Source: Xiphydria camelus (Eukaryota > Arthropoda > Insecta > Hymenoptera > Xiphydriidae). Taken from it: 64,000 nucleotides of DNA. Each line of letters opens with the position of its first letter. Position 1 is the stretch's first letter. Where the stretch lies: positions 2,886,400 to 2,950,399 of the forward strand of contig OY783197.1 of NCBI GenBank assembly GCA_963678675.1. Direction: 5' to 3'. Under the pieces are notes generated by a model. The model had not been told where the DNA came from. It saw nothing but the letters and a program-made list of their open reading frames with translations, and ran no database searches. The position numbers and the translations under genes are program-made. Below, piece after piece: positions 32,689 to 43,604 of the stretch.

Positions 32689-32931
32689 CTAAAACTTTCC
32701 TATTTGATCGTTGACCTTTACCTTGAATCCAAGGTCAAGGTCAAAGGTCATATTCGGACGTAAAATTTTCTGCTCCTTCCAAATCCGCCATAAAAAATAG
32801 GGGTTCCCATTTAAAAAAGCGACCTTGACCTTGGAATGACCTTCAAGGTCGAGTTCATGGCCAGATTCAAGGTCACCATTGGATGGCCTTGGAAAAATCC
32901 TAAATGTTTTGTTTGAAATATTTTTCTTCAA
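32689..32931 (-). repeat. Repetitive segment rich in AGGTCA half-sites
   Basis: Exact AGGTCA or TGACCT at 32712, 32732, 32738, 32745, 32826, 32837 and 32870. 32738-32750 is a perfect DR1 (AGGTCAAAGGTCA) and 32867-32875 a TCAAGGTCA extended site. The minus strand is open for 80 codons with alternating KVKV/DLDL phrases, which simply reflects the repeat. Confidence 0.6.
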
Positions 32932-32960
32932 AATGTCTCCCTTTTCTTCAAAATGTTTCT

Positions 32961-33830
32961 ATTATCGATTGCTACCTCCTACCACGAACCGTTCATAAAG
33001 GGTTATTACCTTGAAAGAAATAAAAGTCATTTAACGCTGGAATAGTTGAATAAAACGAGAAGCTCGTATTGCAATTAATGTACCGTGGGTAATAGGCACT
33101 CGGTGACAAGCCCGGCATTCTCCGATGTCCATCGAGTCATCTTTTTACGTACAGGACACGAGCTAGATCCTCTTCGGTTGCACCTGTATGAGATGACATA
33201 TCAGAAAATCGTGAGTCTTCATGAAAATCTTCTAATCTACTCGTTCTGCAGTAATACTTACTATCACTGGAAGTTAAAGCAACAGTTATTATCAAAAATC
33301 GGACACCAATTTTTAAACACTTGGGAAAACTCACCGAAGAAACCCGAATAATTATCTTATCACTTGTACACTTGATTTCGAGGTTAGATGCTTCGATCTT
33401 CCGAATTGACAGCTACTGTGAGATCAGAGGCCCCTTTCTCGAACTAGTTCGGTACACCGAATTGTCTTTCAGTTTTAATAGACGATCTTTTCTACGACGA
33501 GTCTCTATTATCGATCGCTGCCTCCTACCACGAACCGTTCATAAAAGGTTATTACCTTGAAAGAAATAAAAGTCATTTAATGCTGGAATAGTTGAATAAA
33601 ACGAGAAGCCCGTATTGCAATTAATGTACCGTGGGTAATAGGCGCTCGGTGACAAGCCCGACATTCTCTGATATCCATCGAGTCATCTTTTTACGTACAG
33701 GACACGAGCTATATCCTCTTCGGTTGCACCTGTATGAGATGGCATATCAGAAAATCGTGAGTCTTCACGAAAATCTTTTAACCTACTCGTTCTCCAGTAA
33801 TACTTACAATTAATATACCTGGAAGTTGAA
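32961..33830 (+). repeat. Direct duplication, 546-bp spacing
   Basis: ATTATCGATTGCTACCTCCT at 32961 recurs at 33507 (ATTATCGATCGCTGCCTCCT), and similarity continues for about 300 bp, including GTGGGTAATAGGC and TTTTTACGTACAGGACACGA. It ends near AATACTTAC. The duplicated part is open on the minus strand, with the same phrase SHTGATEED in both, but no family is recognised. Confidence 0.85.
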
Positions 33831-33906
33831 GCAACAGGATTGCCGTTCCTTTGGTCCAATATTAAAATAAATCTTCTCAAGGCTGAATACGACTTGGGCA
33901 TGTTTC

Positions 33907-34090
33907 AGCGTACAATTAGCTAGATCCAGCTCGACGAATGAACTATTCCGACTGATTTTTGGAACGGCAAGTGGACGATCCCTCGTTCGTCAGAAGATTT
34001 TGTTCACAGATGAATTGAAATTCTGCAACAAAGGATTAGTGAATAATCACAACGCCCACTATTGGTCCGTGAGAAATCCTCACGGGGTAG
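33907..34090 (+). pseudogene. Tc1/mariner-superfamily transposase fragment
   Basis: The plus-strand frame gives TNELFRLIFGTASGRSLVRQ and KILFTDELKFCNKGLVNNHN, then AHYWSVRNPH, matching the (I)LFxDE...NxHyWsxxNPh block of DDE transposases with an acidic residue in TDE. Both ends are cut. Confidence 0.65.
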
Positions 34091-34144
34091 AAGAAGTCGA
34101 AGGCGATGGAGTGGAGGTTTTACCTCTAATATGCCGGAATTAAC

Positions 34145-34612
34145 AATCTCTGGAACTCTGCGCTACAATGCCACGGTAGGAATATCAAATTCTACCGACA
34201 TGACATGCTTCGACAAGGTCTGTATCAACTTTAGCATTATATATAATATATTGGGGGCACTGCACTAATCCTGTGGCACATTTTTCTATCTGGGAAAGCC
34301 GTGGTAGAAAAGTAGGAGATACGATAGAATTGGATTACCATAATGAAGTAATTATTTTATTATCTTTTCTTTATCGATATATCCCCCTTTCGTATTATCA
34401 AAAGTTCCAATTATATATTATCGGAACGCTGTACAGCTGTACTACCATAATAATATGCTTTCCCAGATAGAAAAATGTACCACAGGATTAGTGCAGTGCC
34501 CCCAATATACCGCTAAAGTTGATACAGACCTTGTCTAAGCATGCCATGTCGGTAGAACCTGATATTCATACCGTGGCATTGTACCGCAATTCTAGAGAAT
34601 TCTTTTCTACCT
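34145..34612. mobile_element. Fold-back element with about 160-bp arms
   Basis: Left arm about 34145-34310, right arm about 34450-34612. They share (inverted) CAATGCCACGGTA, TTCTACCGACATG, CAAGGTCTGTATCAACTTTA, GGGGGCACTGCACTAATCCT and TTTTTCTATCTGGGAAAGC with few mismatches. The loop is about 140 bp. Transcribed RNA would form a long hairpin. No target duplication identified. Confidence 0.75.
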
Positions 34613-34615
34613 AGG

Positions 34616-34853
34616 TTGATTTTTGACCTTTCAAATTATAAATTTGTTATTTCAGTTTAGGAATTTTTTACGGTGATTAAGACATTGAGAGATTTTGTTA
34701 GAAAAAAATTATTTTACTGAATAGAGTTAACAAAATATTTCTTTTCGCTAAAAAAAATTATTTGATTCAAGTACATTGCAATACAATTGTTTTCAGTAAT
34801 AAGATGAAAAATTTGTTGACACTGCCTGGCTATTTTGTTGACACTTTCGTGTA
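34616..34853. other. AT-rich spacer
   Basis: Very AT-rich with no features. Confidence 0.4.
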
Positions 34854-35826
34854 TTATTTGTGAACCCCGTCGCCGATCACCGACTTTACCCTTTCGAGCA
34901 ATTGTGTCTCAGGATCAGATGAATTCGATCCCACTTGGATTACTGGTAATCCCAATTCTCGGCGCAAATCACGAATGTATCTCCGTGATTGACCTTCATT
35001 GACGGCTATTTTAAACGCCATCGTAGCTCGAATGGCCGCTACTTCTGTCAACAATTTCACGCCGACATCATCTGCTGCTGCATGTGTGGTGTCTTGATTG
35101 TATCTTAAGAAACCACACGCATTCGGTATTATAGCTTGTGCGATTGGATTGGATAAGCAAAGTTCTTGTTCTTTTCAAGATAATTAATATTATCCAGTAT
35201 CTGCGTGTTGGCGTCAGTAAAATGCTGACTAGCATCATACATATAGATGTTAGCATCCAAACGCAAAGACAGTTTTGCAGCTGTTATTTTCTGAATCCGA
35301 ATCGCTTCACATACATAGCTTGTGTAGCGATGTCGGAGCGCAATGCATCGTAAGCCCACTTTATCGGCATTAAAGTGAGCTTAATTGGATGAAATACCCA
35401 AGTAGCGATATCCCCAACTGTGGTTTCACTTATTTTCTCAAACATTTTCTATGTTCTTGTTGTCAGTTATCGTAATAATTCACTATTCAGTAAAAGATTT
35501 TTTTCTTCTGAATAAATTCTTCTCTTAATGTAGGAATTAATTGACAATTGAACGTGTCAATAATCACCTCAATAGTCGGTGTGTAGATATTTGCTTTTTT
35601 TTTTTGTACTTTCAGCACCAGGAGCTTCTCTCGGTACAGATCCACTTATTTGTCGATGGTCGCCATCAATAATTTCTTTCACATTGCTGACGTGACAGCT
35701 AGTCACAAATTGAGTACCTCTTTTGTTGTCTTCGTAACCACTTAACCGAGTCCGAGGGCCGTAACGGCTCCTCCGTATAGACGTTGGTCTCACGTCTTTT
35801 TCATTCCCAATAAGTATTGATCTCAT
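34854..35826 (-). pseudogene. Unrecognised coding-like block, several frames
   Basis: Minus-strand frames at 35826-35569 (85 codons, with GPRTRLSGYEDNKRGTQFVT), about 35450-35130 (with TVGDIATWVFHPIKLTLMPI and LSLRLDANIYMYDASQHFTD) and 35060-34854 (68 codons, RDLRRELGLPVIQ) look protein-like and follow each other, with stops between. I recognise no family. Spacing suggests one decayed ORF of roughly 300 residues. A viral or retroelement origin is possible but unproved. Confidence 0.3.
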
Positions 35827-35861
35827 ACTCTGTCCCTGTCATACATGCCACGGGGGAGAGG

Positions 35862-35880
35862 GAAGAAGAAGAAGAAGAAG
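35862..35880 (+). repeat. (GAA)n microsatellite at the LINE 3' end
   Basis: Six GAA units plus flanking GA. On the minus strand this is the tail that follows the LINE reading frame, as in many non-LTR elements. Confidence 0.75.
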
Positions 35881-36347
35881 CGTTTATTTTGCTCTAGGGC
35901 AAGCCCTCTAAGAGCACACAAAGGAAGTACATTTTACAGTAAATAACTAGCAATAGGTAAGGGGGAAATATAAGGGAGAAGAGGTAAGGTAGTGATTGGT
36001 TGATTGGAGTGGTTGAGGGATGTGGGGAACATGGCATGCCATGACTACAGCCGTATCGGTCTCTCAATCTGTTTCGTTGGGGGTCTCACTGGCCTCTCCC
36101 ATCTCTCTCCTTTTCACGCTCCGCCACCTCCTTCCGGGTGGCGCCTTCCATTTCAGAATGTTTTTGAGCATACAAGGGACCACCGCTCCCCAGCTAAGGT
36201 CGTTCCCAACTTCTCTACGCAACTCAATCCTCTCTGCTTCCCAGGCAGGGCAGTCCACCATTGTGTGAAAGGGGGAATCAAAGTCCCCATCACAATGATG
36301 ACACCTAGGGGCGTCTTCCTTCCGTTCCTATATAGGTAGCTTCCAAA

Positions 36348-37363
36348 TGTCACGTCTTGGGGAGTGACAGACGACTAATAATCGCTCAAAGGGGGGAAGC
36401 GAAGGGGCTGCTAATACTAACGGAAGCACTGCGCCTAGCTACCACCATTTGAACGGAGATTCCCATAAAATTTCGGGGTTACGGCTAACTACCAGCATAA
36501 AAAAGGGGGTCAACACTTATTCTTGCGCTCGCGAACTCAGGAGAGAGAAATTTATAAATCTGCACCTACCTTGTTCCCGGGAGTTGTTCCTGTTGGTCGG
36601 TCTCGTTTTCCGGTTCCTCCTCCTTCTCGGATTTCTATGCGCAAGCGTGGGAGAGGGTCCGGTCGAGAGATTGGTGGAAAACTCAGTTCAGACACTTTGA
36701 CAGTTTTATTCAAATCTGAATCGGACACTCTAAACAAATTTTGACGAACACTGTGGTTTGGATACTATACGGGAGTTTGCTCTGGACTAACTAGAAGTTG
36801 AACACTTTGTCCCCCGAGGGAGGAGATTCCAGCCCTTTTTATTTCCTTCGAGCGGGGGCGGACTCCTATCCCTACTCTAGGGGAGAAAACCTAAGCCGTG
36901 CTGAACTCTGTCTTGTTTCTTATAATTACTAGTCCTGGGAAGAATTCGGTCTTGACTTTTCATCTTAATCGCGGGCGGTTAGTTTGGCGATAACCCGCTG
37001 CGCTGGAGATTTTACGTATCATTTCCCACGGGGACTTTGTTCGTCGCTGGTTCGCCGCCACGACTCGTCTCTGGTCTACTTCTTAGAGTTATCGCTTCCC
37101 ACGGGGTGTTTGTCGCTGGCTCGCTGCCGCGACTCGTCTCTGCTACTCTTATAAAACGTGACGGAATCGTGATCTGTTTCTTGGGGATCCTTACAGAGTT
37201 CGATCTCTGTTTTCTGCCTAATCGCGAACATTCCCTTTGGAGATAGCTGCTACGCCGGGGATTTTGTACATCGCTTCCCACGGGGGAATGTTTTCTGTCG
37301 CTTCGCTCGCTGCTATTACTTATCACTATGCTTTCATAAAAACGGCTACGTGAGAACGTGACA
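36348..37363. mobile_element. Solo LTR, 1,016 bp, with CAAA target duplication
   Basis: Starts TGTCACG and ends CGTGACA (TG...CA with 7-bp inverted ends). CAAA lies immediately on both sides (36344-36347 and 37364-37367). It interrupts the LINE reading frame cleanly. Internally there are repeated CTTCCCACGGGG / GTCGCTGGYTCGCYGCC phrases near 37020-37130 and again near 37270. No coding sequence: a product of LTR-LTR recombination. Confidence 0.85.
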
Positions 37364-37529
37364 CAAAGCACCCGTGGCCTCCCAGAAGCTGAGTTTAAAC
37401 TACCATGCTTACGCTGAATCCATTAGTCAAAGACCGGGAGAATCGAAGTAGGTGATACCGACAGTTCGTGAAAACAGGATGCCTATGTAAAGGCAAGAGT
37501 TCTGGTCGCTACTCGGTCGAGTCATGCTA

Positions 37530-37735
37530 CACCGCGAGTATGGATAGAATTTGATTACCGTGTAGATGTGTGCCATGTGACCAAGGGTGCACATATTGAA
37601 GGATTTTGATTAATGCATCAAAAACTTGAACAGTTGCCGCTGTTTATGCTGTAAGATTTGCCCATATAAAGTAATCACTAGATTTATTATTAACTTTTAA
37701 AATCGCACCATTCATTTATAAACACCCTGTATGTC
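37530..37735 (+). pseudogene. C-terminal tail of a Tc1/mariner-like transposase and its end
   Basis: Plus-strand FDYRVDVCHVTKGAHIEGF then stop resembles the closing residues of insect transposases (RxxxCIxxxGxHFEHL). It is followed after about 120 bp by TTTATAAACACCCTGTAT, a typical terminus. The body of the gene is missing. The fragment at 33907-34090 belongs to a similar family but is 3.5 kb away. Confidence 0.45.
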
Positions 37736-38310
37736 GCGAATTTACGCCAACAAGCATCAGCGGCTTCAACCACAAAGTCGTACGTAAACAAATAGATGCC
37801 GATCCAGATTAATAAAATGTACATGGGTGAAATATCACCCAAAGATTATTCCTGTAAAAAGAGGAAGAGGAGGTTTGAAAAGTCAAAGGATGGGGATCAT
37901 GTATTCAATTTTACGAGTTAAAATATATATTTGTGAAAACGAGTGACGATATGGATGTTACATGGGATACAAGAGCGATTGGGTCTCGCACCTAACCCGT
38001 TCAACGTCCGCACTTCAACTGCTCTCTTCTCACGCAGTTTCCGCATTCAAAACCCCGCACAGTCTCCACATTCAAACTTCGTTACGGATAAACGTCCTAA
38101 AACTAAACGAAATCGAAATCGAAACCTAAACCCTGAACACTGGCTCCTTTCTTTCTCCACTGTTTCTCGCCAACGCTCGCTAACACCAACACTACACGTG
38201 TTAATGTGTTTTATGTATTTTAATTTAGGCTATCAAATATTGTAGTTTTTGCCATAAGATTACGTTTTGAACGAATTCATTAAAAGTCAATTCTACAGTT
38301 TGAAATTGAA
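37736..38310. other. Spacer, no gene seen
   Basis: A plus-strand 100-codon frame at 37943-38245 is low-complexity and unconvincing. Nothing else recognised. Confidence 0.4.
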
Positions 38311-38508
38311 AATAGGTGAAATATCACTCAAGGAGAGAGTATGAGGGTTAATATAATCTCTTGAGAAAAGAACGTCGCACCATTTATTGAGCTAATCGAT
38401 ATGACATAAATAGGTGAAATATCATTCAAGGAGCGTATAAGGGTTAATATAATCTCTTGAGACAAGAGCGTCGCACCATTTATTGAGCTAATCGATATGA
38501 CATTGATT
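38311..38508 (+). repeat. 98-bp tandem duplication
   Basis: TAGGTGAAATATCACTCAAG at 38313 recurs at 38411, and both units end GAGCTAATCGATATGACAT. A weaker third start (GGTGAAATATCACCCAAAG) is at about 37826. Confidence 0.85.
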
Positions 38509-38718
38509 TTTAATACAATATTCTTAGGAAATATTCAACCAACGTTTTGTGACACAGCGTAAATATGCGTACAACTTGTAATGTTTTGCAATATTTGTGC
38601 ATGCAGTTTAAATTTGGGTTAATTACAATTCGTATTTAACACCGTTTTCTCTTTACAGATCTATGCATACGGCGAATATGTTATATTGCATTATTAGATT
38701 TTATATAGCTTTGTTATA

Positions 38719-38865
38719 CGAGGGCAGAGTGAAAAGTCCGATACTTTTTTAGGAGATGGTTGCATTTCGCTGTTGCAACGGCAGACGAATAGGCAGGTTC
38801 TTTATCATGGTAGAACAGAACTTTTTTTTTTCGCCAAAAGTATCGGACTTTTCACTCTGCCCTCG
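38719..38865. mobile_element. Mariner-type MITE, 147 bp, perfect 30-bp TIRs
   Basis: CGAGGGCAGAGTGAAAAGTC continues for 30 identical bp inverted at both ends, flanked by TA (38717-38718 and 38866-38867). The interior is too short to code. TA duplication and size fit a Tc1/mariner deletion derivative. Confidence 0.88.
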
Positions 38866-38929
38866 TACTTATTCCTTTTTTGAGCTTATGCTTCTTTATG
38901 TTGTATAATATTATATTCCGTACTATTAA

Positions 38930-39218
38930 CCTTCCAGTGGTCGCGCCCTATTTTTAGACGCCAGTGGTGGCTGCGGACTCTGAGTCCGCAATATAAAAAA
39001 CTTATGTAATTTTGAGTCATGAATGCAATGCCATTTATTTACATGAAACTCTATAAAAAATGAAAACATTTTATTAAAGACAAGATTTATAAGAAAAAAA
39101 ATGCTTTCAATAGTCGATGTTGCATGGAAATCATATAAAATTATGAGAAAGAGACACGGCGGGAATTCCTTATTATAAACAGCTGCGGAGCGAGAGTCTG
39201 CGCGCGACCACTGGAAGG
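38930..39218. mobile_element. TTAA-flanked MITE A (piggyBac-like), 289 bp
   Basis: TTAA at 38926-38929 and 39219-39222. Both ends read CCTTCCAGTGGTCGCGC inward, with a subterminal palindrome GCGGACTCTGAGTCCGC. Related ends and the same ACTCTGAGTCCGC palindrome recur in the MITE at 53956-54536. Confidence 0.85.
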
Positions 39219-39442
39219 TTAATGCCATACCAATTAAATGGTATGGAAAAATGCGATATTTGGTCTGGAAAACCTGGAAGAGTCAGAAAATTGTTAAAAT
39301 CAAAATTTGTGGCAACCCTGATTCTTGACCCTTTGTGTGCACACAGGTTATGTTGACTCATAACTTCGCTTGGAATAAAGTTAGTGCCATTCGGTTTATC
39401 TTGATATAAAGGAAAAAAAAGTTGAGGAATTTCGTGGCTTAA

Positions 39443-39749
39443 CCTCTTATAGCCCAAATTTTATTTCAGTGTAGAAATGATTTTTTCTTGTGTTAGTTTA
39501 GGTTCAAAGGTCTTTACAAAAATAGTCACACAAGGGTATTAGAAACTTATATTTTATTAATACAAAAAAAAAACTAAACGTGCCCAAATGGAACAATGGT
39601 CCATTATGAATTGCATATGATGCGTTCATCGTTTATTCCTAGTTAGGGACACTGGGCTATGGTGGAATAACTACAAGGTAGAATGTTTTACTGGTTTTAT
39701 AGCTCAGAATTTCGTATGTTCCAAATGTGGAACAGTAGGCTATAAGAGG
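39443..39749. mobile_element. TTAA-flanked MITE B, 307 bp
   Basis: TTAA at 39439-39442 and 39750-39753, with 12-bp inverted ends CCTCTTATAGCC. Internal GGAACAATGGTCCATT and ATGTTCCAAATGTGGAACA palindromes. Confidence 0.8.
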
Positions 39750-39753
39750 TTAA

Positions 39754-40733
39754 CTTGAAATATTGAAAAAAATTGTTATATGAGTGAAAAATACATTAGA
39801 ATAAGAGCCTGTCATTACAATGTAAGTACTGGAAAAGCACTTGTTCCAAATGGTCGCCGATTTCTTTTGTAATTATCGAAAACGAAAAAAAGAAAAAAAT
39901 TGGTTTTATGAAATTTTGTTGCGATTTATTTTCCCTTCCTTACAACACGATGACGTAGCTGCACTTCAAAATGTCGTTCTACAGTTAAAATAACGGTAAA
40001 ACAAATTTTTTCTAATACGAGGTATATAATTTTGTCTAAATATTTCGAATATGCGATAAAAAAAAATGTGCGATTTAACCGAATTACAATGCAGTTCACC
40101 ATTGCATCCGTCGACGCGGCGATTCCAACTTCGTCGAGACGCACCGCGGCTTCGAGAAAAAGCGACGGGGTCCGCGCACCAACGAAAAACGAGCCGAGGC
40201 TATCCATCTGTACACCGCGTACGTCTCTCTATCTTAGGAATTAATACATCGAAGAATTACGACACCACGTTCGGACAATTCGCCACGGTAAGTCGACCTC
40301 GGGGCACCGTTTCGACCAGTAGAACGATTCCCGAAAGGCCGCCTCACTCGTGATCCGATCGAGCACAAGTATCCGTCGAATTTTGGAGCGAGTTCGCGGG
40401 TATTCCTCGCAAAGTCCTTCGAGGGTTGGCCCGTCGACCCCGGTCTCTCGCATTGCGGAGCGATCACCGTGAGAACCGCCGCCGCGACAATCGTCAAACT
40501 GTCGTAAATAAATTTCTACAGAGATTAGCTTCGGTATCGGATGTAGAAGGGAAAATGCCTGTCACCAGGTCGTCGTAACTTCGCGTACGGAACAAGCGGG
40601 AGGAATACCGACGTCTCGCGGCGAGGCGTCGAATTACGGCGCGTAGACGCCCCCTTGACGATAACTCAGTTTTTGTTGGAACGGGGTTTTTTTCAAGAGG
40701 GTAGCTAACTATGAACGACGCGGTGTTCATGCA
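39754..40733. other. AT-rich then CpG-rich segment, no assignable gene
   Basis: 40070-40730 is CG-richer with open frames on both strands and no recognisable protein. It includes GATGACGTAGCTGCACTTCA (39949), a motif shared with the repeats at 40975, 43054 and 47181. Confidence 0.4.
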
Positions 40734-40734
40734 G

Positions 40735-42279
40735 GGTGGCTACAGATCTGGAAAACCGGGAAATGTCAGGGAGTGCAGTCTTTGAATAAAAAAAATGTAA
40801 TCTGTATAAATACATATTCAATATCAGACGAAAAAGAAAATATCCGAAAAAAATAATTATTCGTTGAGTTATAAGTGCGTTTCTCTCTATAACATGGTGA
40901 CGTCATCATTGAAATGCCAGAGAGAACCACTTATGCTATGTTGCGAGTGCGAGAGAGATAGACTCACAGTATAATGACGTAGCTGCATTTCGAAATGTCA
41001 TTTTTCTAGTTTAGATAAGGCTGAAAATGAGAAATGAAAAACACGGGGTAAATAATTGTGCACGCAATTTTCAAATCTGCAATTAAAAAAATTGCTTAAA
41101 AACTGAATTGGATCCGTAAGAGAAAAAGTCGGGGAATTTTGGACTTTTACTGGAAATTGTAAATAAAGTGGAATTAATTTTTCGAAATTTCACTGTTGAT
41201 ACATTTTACGATGCAGTTTGTGTTGCTGCTTCAGATACGCTGTTAAAAGTTTTTGTAGTAAACTTCATGTTACTTTTATGAAGTTTTTATCATACACGTT
41301 TATCCATTAAATTTACTACAGATTTGATTTAAATTTATTACAAAACCACTCAAGATATATCAAATTTGAAGCATCTTTCCAGCAAAAAATGAAAAAAAAA
41401 CAAAACTTCGAAAATTATAAATAATTCAGTGATTTAACATTACTGCGCTTAACTTGCAATTTTATTACATTTTTGTATAGAAAATGTATAGCTTTACAAA
41501 CCCTTTTAACAGTGTACCTCTACACTGTTAAAAATGTTTTGAAAGTTGACGTACAAAGTTGTGTGAATTTTAAGAACTACACGTCGAAACTGAGAAACCT
41601 GAAATTTTTTGAAAATTAATAACAGTGTTGCATGTTTATTTAAATTTCGAGTTGAAGTGTATTAATTTTCAAATGCATGTAGGAAATCTGTAGTGCGAAA
41701 TTGGATTTTCAAATAAATGTATTAAATTTAAGAACTTGCTTTTGAAGTTTCGAAAACCGTATTAAAGATTTACCATGTACGGTTATGAAATTTTATAGTA
41801 CTTGAATATTCATATACGAGTCGCTAAATTCGTTGCGCAGAAGTGTCTACATACACACATATATATATTGTAAGCATAACAAATTGTTTACGAAAATTCA
41901 TTGCGTATTTCAATTTTCAAAACATTTGGTTATGACATTTCATATCATATTTGAAATTTAAGAACACTTGGTTTTGAAATTTAATAACCTATTTGAATTT
42001 TAAAAACTACGTATTTGAAATTTCATACTTTACTATACGTTCGAATATTAATACACTCGTGCGTATGTCAATTGCTGCTTTTTACACTTTATATACAATT
42101 GTATTAAATATAATACGAATTTGTTTACGATGCTTAGCTTTGTTGATTTCATTATACAGAACTCCTAATATGAACAGAAAATATCAGGAATACTTGCAAC
42201 TTTATCTGTAGTAGTTAGAAAAAAAATCAGGGAATATATTATGACCAGGGAATTCTATAATCAAGTCTCTGTAGCCACC
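40735..42279. mobile_element. Non-autonomous DNA element with GGTGGCTACAGA ends
   Basis: GGTGGCTACAGA at 40735-40746 and inverted at 42268-42279. Adjacent phrases CTGGAAAACCGGGAAATGTC (left) and a degraded version inside the right end support the pairing. The interior is AT-rich and non-coding. A second left end occurs at 58894 in the ZP gene. Contains the left arm of the 41.5/48.6-kb inverted repeat. Confidence 0.55.
41521..42070 (+). repeat. Left arm of a large inverted repeat (partner 48580-49070)
   Basis: AAGTTGTGTGAATTTTAAGA, TTAAGAACTTGCTTTTGAAG, ACCATGTACGGTTATGAAAT and GCGCAGAAGTGTCT all reappear, reverse-complemented and in inverted order, at 48580-49070. Arms are about 500-550 bp and lie about 7 kb apart. 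Confidence 0.7.
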
Positions 42280-43360
42280 TTCTGTGTATCATAGCGAATC
42301 GCTCGGTTTTAACGCGAGTACTCAGAGAAGCTTGAATCCACGCTGTGCGTATATCTTTACTGTAAGCGTTAGTTCCGTTTTTTTATCGTACGTTTTAACA
42401 ACCGTCCGATCTACGCTCGTTTCCTTATTCGTTCGTTTCGCGGGTAAAGAACCCTCCGAGCCCGCGTACGTTAATAATGCTAAAGAATAGCCGCGCGCGC
42501 GTGGCAGGTTTACGTTGCCCCGGTGTCAGAGGTGAGAGAGAAGATCTTACTTAAATTTCGCGTACGCCAGACTTGACTAACTGTGCCGTGTCGTTTTAGA
42601 GCGTACTATGCGCGCAGCTGAAAGAATGGAAAAGGTCGACCCGCTCAGAGGAGTCCTTCCTACGCGGTAACATCGGCTTTACTTAACCAGATGATCAGTG
42701 CGTTTATTACAGAGATAACATATCGTTTGGATTTCGAGAACTCAACCGGCATCGACGACGCGAGAGCGATGAAATAAGTAAGTACAGATAATACTGGTCC
42801 ACAATAAAAATGTCTCCGGCGTAAAATTAATCAATTTGGTCTTAAAATTAAAAAAAAATATTCATATTTGAAAATTGTATTTGTAATCCGTATACATGTT
42901 TAATAGCAAACGGAAAAGAAACGGTCCGAAAAAATAATTATTCGCAGAGTTATAAGTGCGTTCCTTCCTAACAAGATTGTAACGTCATCAAAAAGCTAGA
43001 GAGATCCACTTATGCCGAGCAACGAATACAACAGAGATAGTTTTACTAGACGATGACGTAGCTGCATTTCTAAATATCGTTTTTAACACGTTCACTGCCG
43101 GACCGATTTTTGAAGACTATACTTGGAAAAAGGGTTTTCATGTCCAGCTAAAAATTAGCCATTTCTATCACTGTGCGTCGCGCCACAGATCATACTTTTC
43201 GCGTTGCACATCCGACGAGATGCACCCCGCGTGTTTACGCGTTGTACGTCTCGGGCGATGTCCAGAATGGATATACGGGAGGCAGGAAAGTGCACAGCTG
43301 CTTGTGGTGGTGGTAATTCTCTCCTTACCGGGGACCCGAGTAAGGGGTACGTTGCTTAGC
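42280..43360. other. Mixed CpG-rich and repeat segment, no gene seen
   Basis: 42280-42640 is CpG-rich and may be regulatory. 42900-43090 repeats the motif set of 40850-41000 (GAAAAAAATAATTATTCG ... GACGTAGCTGCATTTC). Confidence 0.4.
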
Positions 43361-43509
43361 TATATAAAGGTTGAATGAAGATGTGTTTCCAGCTATTCAC
43401 TCTCACCTTTCTCATAAGCGTGCATGCCGAAGTCATTCCGCTTCTCAAGAGGACACCTACGCGCGCGTTCCTCTAAGGATATCTCGTTTTCGCCGGCGAT
43501 TTCTTAACG
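43361..43509 (+). promoter_or_regulatory. Candidate TATA promoter and first non-coding exon
   Basis: TATATAAAGG at 43361-43370 is followed about 25 bp later by a TCACTCTCACC initiator-like stretch and at 43510 by a consensus donor (AACG|GTAAGT). On the same strand 10 kb downstream, the ZP gene's first coding exon begins right after an acceptor (TGCGTTTCAG, 53442), so it needs an upstream untranslated exon. This site is the best candidate I see, but the link is inference. Confidence 0.35.
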
Positions 43510-43604
43510 GTAAGTTTAATCTGTACGCTAAAATTAATTTTCATGTTCGCGCTACCGGTATCGATCAATCGTATATGTCGAGTAATGATTTAAACGTGTT
43601 TTAA

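Larger units (their letters stand above)
35862..37440 (-). mobile_element. 5'-truncated R1/LOA-type LINE, split by a solo LTR
   Basis: On the minus strand, about 37440-37364 followed directly by 36347-36000 encodes TQLLGGHGCFGSYLYRNGRK, then after a 1-base frame change PRCHHCDGDFDSPFHTMVDC and PAWEAERIELRREVGNDLSW. This is the C-terminal CCHC finger and tail of R1-like ORF2 proteins. The HGCFGSYL phrase reads through only if 36348-37363 plus one CAAA is removed. Upstream domains (reverse transcriptase, endonuclease) are lacking. It is a dead copy. Confidence 0.75.

Noticed and set aside
43371..43604. 77-codon plus-strand ORF after the TATA box
   Set aside because: Its ATG lies between the TATA box and the expected start site, and it runs through a consensus donor into the TTAA of a MITE.
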